Positions 14,522 to 17,704 of a DNA stretch of 17,704 bases are shown here, one piece after another. Both the position numbers and the translations under genes were made by a program. The number at the start of each line of letters is the position of its first letter. The first letter of the stretch is position 1. The stretch lies in contig DIUF01000090.1 in the NCBI GenBank assembly GCA_002422285.1, forward strand, positions 1 to 17,704, read 5' to 3'. Source of the stretch: Flavobacteriales bacterium UBA6165 (GTDB lineage: Bacteria; Bacteroidota; Bacteroidia; Flavobacteriales_D; Crocinitomicaceae). Below the pieces are notes generated by a model. It had not been told where the DNA came from. It worked only from the letters and a program-made list of their open reading frames with translations, and made no database searches.

Positions 14522-14779
14522 TCATTTATCAATGGAGCCTGTAACGCGCTTCATAAATTCATTCAAGGCATCACGTTGAGACTTACCGGCTTTAATGGCT
14601 TGGTGTACTTCTATGGCGCCTGAAAAATTAGAGAGCAATTCTCCGATTACGTCCAATTCTTCGTCTTTGATACCCGGTGCTTCCACCAAATCTTCTAAGA
14701 CTTCCATGGCTTCAACCACATAGTCCTCGTCGTTGCGCTCGATGAAACTTACGAGATGCTTAATTACTGGTAACCTCAT
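14522..14779 (-). CDS. DUF6952 family protein
   Basis: An 85-residue acidic, helical protein with no signal peptide. It begins MRLPVIKHLVSFIERNDEDY and continues with a regular helical pattern (EVLEDLVEAPGIKDEELDVIGELLSNF, AIKAGKSQRDALNEFMKRV). I recognise it as the flavobacterial DUF6952 family, which has no established function. Its ATG at 14779 lies 20 nt inside the end of the thioredoxin gene, so the two are translationally coupled. That position, after peroxiredoxin and thioredoxin, suggests a part in peroxide or thiol handling, but this is inference from context. It contains no Cys, so it is not itself a thiol-redox enzyme; an adaptor or regulatory role would fit better. Confidence 0.85.
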   Translation of the reverse strand: MRLPVIKHLVSFIERNDEDYVVEAMEVLEDLVEAPGIKDEELDVIGELLSNFSGAIEVHQAIKAGKSQRDALNEFMKRVTGSIDK

Positions 14780-15074
14780 TGATAATTTCTTCTATTAATT
14801 CAACCTTATTTCCTTGACCTTGTTTCACGAGTTTGCCGTTTACGAATCCTGCAAAAGTGGGCAAGTTCGATACATCAGCAAAGGCGCGTGAATTTGGCAA
14901 TTTTTCCGCATCGATATACAAAAAGGGTATATCAGGATGCGCTTCAGAAAAACGCTTGAATTTTGGTTTCGTTATTTTACAATTTCCACACCAGCCTGCA
15001 CCGTATTGCACCATTACTTTGGCATTGTCAGTGAGGTATTGTTGTAAATTGTCTTCTGTTAATTCTGTGAACAT
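14760..15074 (-). CDS. Thioredoxin-family protein with CGNC active site
   Basis: A 104-residue cytosolic thioredoxin fold without signal peptide. The active site is W28-C29-G-N-C32 in place of the canonical WCGPC. Replacing Pro by Asn usually shifts redox potential or partner choice. The cis-Pro loop is present as NLPTFAGF. Strands PFLYIDAEKL and FVNGKLVKQGQG match the fold. Located directly after a 2-Cys peroxiredoxin on the same strand, it is a good candidate for that enzyme's reductant. The gap to the peroxiredoxin stop is 76 nt and almost wholly occupied by a palindrome, leaving only 12 nt between palindrome and ATG. It overlaps the DUF6952 gene by 20 nt. Confidence 0.9.
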   Translation of the reverse strand: MFTELTEDNLQQYLTDNAKVMVQYGAGWCGNCKITKPKFKRFSEAHPDIPFLYIDAEKLPNSRAFADVSNLPTFAGFVNGKLVKQGQGNKVELIEEIINEVTSN

Positions 15075-15086
15075 ATTATTGTGAGT

Positions 15087-15150
15087 TTCTGGCTGCTGGC
15101 TTCTGGCGACTAGCTGCTAGAAGCCAGTCGCCAGTAGCTAGCCGCTAGTA
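15087..15150. repeat. 64-nt heptamer palindrome in the peroxiredoxin-thioredoxin gap
   Basis: Left units TTCTGGC, TGCTGGC, TTCTGGC, GACTAGC, TGCTAG, then right units GCCAGTC, GCCAGTA, GCTAGCC, GCTAGTA. Aligning the element to its own reverse complement gives 27 matches in 34 positions. All mismatches fall at positions 1, 2 or 5 of the heptamer (consensus NNCTRGC). It abuts the peroxiredoxin stop codon, so the mRNA would carry a long hairpin between the two cistrons. Confidence 0.8.
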
Positions 15151-15771
15151 TTAATGTGTTGCCAAATATTCAGCTGTTCCTGAAGGTGTTGCTTTCATTG
15201 CATCTTTTCCTTCTTCCCAGTTGGCTGGACAAACTTCACCGTGGTTTTGAACGTGTGAGAAAGCATCAATCAAACGCAAGTATTCGTTTACGTTTCTGCC
15301 CAATGGCATGTGGTTGATTGACTCGTGGAATACAGTTCCGGTTTCGTCGATCAAATAAGTTGCGCGGTAAGTTACGTTGTCACCACCATTGTCTTCGTCA
15401 GAGAACATATCGTAATCCAAGATGTCCAATTCCATTGACAAAGCACGTGTTGTGTCAGCCAACAATGGGTAAGTTACACCTTCAATTCCACCTTGGTCTT
15501 TGGCTGTAGTCAACCATGCAAAGTGTACTTGAGCTGAGTCACATGAAGCACCGATAACCATTGTATTTCTTTTTTCAAATTCGCCCAAAGCCGCTTGAAA
15601 CGCGTGCAATTCTGTTGGACAAACGAATGTAAAATCTTTCGGATACCAGAAAAGACAAACTTTTTTGTTGTTTTTTGTCGCTTCTTCAAACACGTTCAAT
15701 TTGATTGTGTCGCCCATTGAATCCATTGCGTTTACTGTGATCGCTGGAAATTTTTTACCTACAAATGCCAT
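15151..15771 (-). CDS. Typical 2-Cys peroxiredoxin (Prx1/AhpC subfamily)
   Basis: A thiol peroxidase that reduces H2O2, organic peroxides and peroxynitrite in the cytoplasm. At 206 residues it carries the peroxidatic Cys51 in DFTFVCPTE and the resolving Cys181 in GEVCPANW, so it should act as an obligate homodimer. The upper catalytic motif is normal (Pro44, Thr48, Cys51). The GGLG loop of hyperoxidation-sensitive Prx is altered (GGIE) and no C-terminal YF motif exists (it ends EYLATH), so it is probably the robust type. No AhpF lies nearby; the downstream CGNC thioredoxin is the probable electron donor. A TATCTTTG -7 box (15819-15812) and two dyads lie upstream, consistent with control by a peroxide-responsive activator. 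The ATG follows an A9 run, as common in this phylum. Confidence 0.95.
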   Translation of the reverse strand: MAFVGKKFPAITVNAMDSMGDTIKLNVFEEATKNNKKVCLFWYPKDFTFVCPTELHAFQAALGEFEKRNTMVIGASCDSAQVHFAWLTTAKDQGGIEGVTYPLLADTTRALSMELDILDYDMFSDEDNGGDNVTYRATYLIDETGTVFHESINHMPLGRNVNEYLRLIDAFSHVQNHGEVCPANWEEGKDAMKATPSGTAEYLATH

Positions 15772-15811
15772 TTTTTTTTATTGTTTAGATTAATAATTCA
15801 TTTTGATGCTG

Positions 15812-15819
15812 CAAAGATA
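15812..15819 (-). promoter_or_regulatory. -7 box of the peroxiredoxin promoter
   Basis: On the minus strand TATCTTTG followed by CAGC is a perfect TAnnTTTG, 40 nt before the ATG. The expected -33 position holds GTTC rather than TTTG. A weak -33 is what one expects from an activator-dependent promoter. Confidence 0.6.
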
Positions 15820-15830
15820 AAGACTCGATG

Positions 15831-15864
15831 TTGATAGTGAACATCAATTTTGTCAATAGTTTGA
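15831..15864 (-). promoter_or_regulatory. Candidate activator binding region upstream of peroxiredoxin
   Basis: Two adjacent dyads: TTGAT-N7-ATCAA (15831-15847), with the T-N11-A spacing used by LysR-type regulators, and TCAA-N4-TTGA (15853-15864). TTGATAG also recurs directly at 15831 and 15861, 30 bp apart. Placed about 25-60 bp upstream of the predicted start, this could be an OxyR-type site. AT-rich dyads can arise by chance, so confidence is low. Confidence 0.35.
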
Positions 15865-15889
15865 TAGCTTTTCTTTATTTTAACATTAA

Positions 15890-17131
15890 TTAATCCTCCT
15901 CCGGCACAAAAATCAAGCTCGATAGATTTTTGGCATCATAAGTTTCTTGGGCGATTTCCATTAAATCGTTGGAGGAAATGGCATCGATTTTGGCGAAAAG
16001 CTCTTTGGTGGTTTCAATTTTATCGTAAAGCAACACGCTTTTCCCGAGTCCAATCATCATGTTGGCATTGCTTTCGCTGGCCAAGGCGAGGTGACCTTTG
16101 AGTTGTTCTTTTGCCATAGAAAGTTGGATGCGCCCCAAGGGTTTTTCCTGAATGGCTTTCAATTCGCGGTGCACCAAGTCAATCGCTTTATCCAAGGATT
16201 TTTTGTCGGTACCCAAATAAATGCTGTGGTAGCCGGTATCTATAAATGGAGAGTAGCTGGATTCTACACTGTAGGCCAAACCGTGTTTTTCTCGAACTGC
16301 CAAAGCCAATTTTGAATTGAGTGCTGGCCCCCCTAAAATGTTGGTCAAAAAAGCCAAGCCCAAGCGGTTTTTGTGGTGTAAATCATAAGCCAAGCCACCA
16401 ATCACAATGTGCGATTGATAGTTGGAATAGATCACTGATTTATCTGAAGGGGAATAAGTTTTGAATGGCAGGGGTTTGATTTGAGAAACCTGACTCACCA
16501 CTTCGCTGAAATATTTTTGGGCAATTTCAATAACGCGTTTCATGGAATAGGGCCCAACAACTGAGAGCACCATGTTTTCTGCGAAGTAATGCTTTTGGAT
16601 GAAGTTCAAAATGTCCTTTCTACCAAAAGCAGCAACAGTTTTTTTAGTGCCCAAAATATTGTTTCCAAGCGGATGATTGGCAAAAATTTGTCCTTCAAAT
16701 TCATCGAAAATATGCTCGGCAGGACTATCCATATACGAGTTGATTTCGTCGATGATTACATCTTTTTCCTTTTCCAGTTCTTTTTCCGGGAAAGTAGAAT
16801 TCACAAGCACATCAGCGAGCAATTCCATACTGCGATTCAAATAGCGCTTGGTGAAAGATGCGTAAATGCACATTTCTTCTTTGCTGGTGAAGGCATTTAA
16901 TTCACCTCCAACGGCATCTAGCCGGCTGAGAATATGATAAGCGCGGCGTTTTTTGGTGCCTTTGAAAATAGAATGTTCAATAAAATGTGCAAGTCCAATT
17001 TCATTGTTTTCCTCGAATCTTGAACCTGCCAACACGGTGATTCCAATATGCGCCACTTCGCCTTTGTTTGGCAAATGCACAATTCGAAGTCCATTGGCTA
17101 GTGTATGAAACTGAGGATGTTGTTCCTTCAT
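15890..17131 (-). CDS. M16 family zinc metallopeptidase (pitrilysin/insulinase type, single unit)
   Basis: A 413-residue single-unit M16 protease. The inverted zinc motif is H49-F-I-E52-H53 within GLAHFIEHSIFKGT, and the third ligand Glu lies in the helix further on (KEEMCIYASF...ELLADVLVN; probably the Glu in NRSMELLADV). The second half is the inactive-like domain with GGPALNSKLALAVREKHGLAYSVESSYSPF, carrying the Arg-Tyr substrate-binding region of the family. There is no signal peptide, so it is probably cytosolic, like processing-peptidase/PqqL-type relatives that degrade short peptides. The ATG at 17131 begins MKEQHPQFHTLANGLRIVH, the usual M16 N-terminus; the open frame extends 34 codons further upstream, but that part lies within pdxH. 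It follows pdxH by one base and is evidently co-transcribed. Confidence 0.93.
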   Translation of the reverse strand: MKEQHPQFHTLANGLRIVHLPNKGEVAHIGITVLAGSRFEENNEIGLAHFIEHSIFKGTKKRRAYHILSRLDAVGGELNAFTSKEEMCIYASFTKRYLNRSMELLADVLVNSTFPEKELEKEKDVIIDEINSYMDSPAEHIFDEFEGQIFANHPLGNNILGTKKTVAAFGRKDILNFIQKHYFAENMVLSVVGPYSMKRVIEIAQKYFSEVVSQVSQIKPLPFKTYSPSDKSVIYSNYQSHIVIGGLAYDLHHKNRLGLAFLTNILGGPALNSKLALAVREKHGLAYSVESSYSPFIDTGYHSIYLGTDKKSLDKAIDLVHRELKAIQEKPLGRIQLSMAKEQLKGHLALASESNANMMIGLGKSVLLYDKIETTKELFAKIDAISSNDLMEIAQETYDAKNLSSLIFVPEED

Positions 17132-17132
17132 T

Positions 17133-17704
17133 TTAGGGGTTTTTTCTGAACACGCGCCATTGGTCTGTGTCGCCAATTTTTTCGAAACAAATGCGGTCGT
17201 GTAGGCGGTTGGGTCGCCCTTGCCAGAATTCATAAAAAGTAGGTTGCACTACAAATCCCCCCCAAAATTCTGGTCTGGGTATGGTACCATGAAATTCTTT
17301 CTCTACCAATTCAGCTTTGAGAACCAAGTCTTTTCTATCGTTGATTACAGCACTTTGCTCCGAAGCCCATGCGCCAATTTGACTTTCGCGCGGTCTGGAT
17401 TCAAAATATTTGTCGCTCAAAATGGTTGGTGCTTTGGTGGCTGTTCCACAAATGCGCACTTGACGTTCTAAATTGTGCCAGAAAAAGTGCAGTGCCACAT
17501 GCGGATTGCTTTCAATTTCTTGGGCCTTTTGACTGTTGTAGTTGGTGTAAAAAACCAAACCTTGTTCGAAAAATTCTTTCAAATACACAATTCTCGAACT
17601 CGGTTGCATCGTTTTGGCATCTACTGTTGCAACACTCATTGCATTGGGTTCGGCAACACCCGATTGCACCGCTTCTTCAAACCACACGCAGAAAAAATCG
17701 AATG
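17133..17704 (-). CDS. pdxH: Pyridoxine/pyridoxamine 5'-phosphate oxidase, N-terminus cut by window edge
   Basis: An FMN-dependent oxidase that makes pyridoxal 5'-phosphate from PNP or PMP. The frame is open to the right edge, reading FDFFCVWFEEAV, and PdxH proteins normally have about 25 residues before this point, so the start lies outside the window. A GTG at 17687 is not a likely start. Family motifs: SSRIVYLKEF and FYTNYNSQKAQEIE (FMN phosphate binding), HFFWHNLERQVRI, SRPRESQIGAWASEQS, PEFWGGFVVQPTFYEFWQGR, the substrate-binding NRLHDR, and the terminal WRVFRKNP. All expected parts of the visible region are intact. It is followed one base later by the M16 protease gene. Confidence 0.95.
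   Translation of the reverse strand, partial: FDFFCVWFEEAVQSGVAEPNAMSVATVDAKTMQPSSRIVYLKEFFEQGLVFYTNYNSQKAQEIESNPHVALHFFWHNLERQVRICGTATKAPTILSDKYFESRPRESQIGAWASEQSAVINDRKDLVLKAELVEKEFHGTIPRPEFWGGFVVQPTFYEFWQGRPNRLHDRICFEKIGDTDQWRVFRKNP

Noticed and set aside
17132..17233. 34-residue N-terminal extension of the M16 protease
   Set aside because: It lies inside pdxH in another frame and has no similarity to M16 N-termini. The ATG at 17131, one base after the pdxH stop, fits better.

Overview
This window looks like a chromosomal segment of a low-GC member of the Bacteroidota, most likely Flavobacteriales or a close relative. The evidence is the promoters, which match the Bacteroidetes form TTTG-N19-21-TAnnTTTG rather than E. 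coli -35/-10 boxes, the A-rich start regions without Shine-Dalgarno sequences, and a gene set typical of the phylum: a Flavobacterium-type membrane pyrophosphatase, a bifunctional PGI/PMI, and a peroxiredoxin / thioredoxin / DUF6952 cluster. Most of it is housekeeping. I see no CRISPR array, prophage, insertion sequence, tRNA or rRNA.

Left end, minus strand (1-2095): an rtcB-prfH operon, with prfH cut by the window edge. It encodes an RNA ligase and a GGQ-bearing release-factor homologue that together rescue and repair ribosomes cut in the decoding centre. Upstream on the same strand lies a compact leader: a near-perfect promoter, a 22-26 codon ORF, and a strong intrinsic terminator placed before rtcB. 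The end of the small ORF can pair with the 5' arm of the terminator, so the layout resembles a translation-sensing attenuator. I regard this as the most interesting part of the window.

Plus strand, 2135-7339: a membrane-anchored PpiD/SurA-type peptidyl-prolyl isomerase with its own terminator; a membrane pyrophosphatase with an unusual ~115-residue, Met-rich, lipocalin-like C-terminal extension and its own terminator; and a small exported protein whose promoter overlaps that terminator and whose mRNA should be leaderless or nearly so.

Plus strand, 7373-13303: six tightly packed genes, some overlapping, probably one operon: PGI/PMI, lipB (octanoyltransferase), a class C beta-lactamase-fold serine hydrolase, a conserved hypothetical, purD, and a CNNM/CBS/CorC membrane protein. 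A pseudouridine synthase follows from its own -7 box. A bidirectional terminator and a long inverted repeat separate it from the convergent minus-strand genes.

Minus strand, 14522-17704: two units. One is a redox operon (2-Cys peroxiredoxin, CGNC thioredoxin, DUF6952) with a 64-nt palindrome filling the first intercistronic gap. The other is pdxH (cut by the right edge) followed one base later by an M16 zinc protease. The palindrome and a looser relative at 13313-13435 are built from degenerate heptamers (NNCTRGC and its complement), which suggests a dispersed intergenic repeat family.
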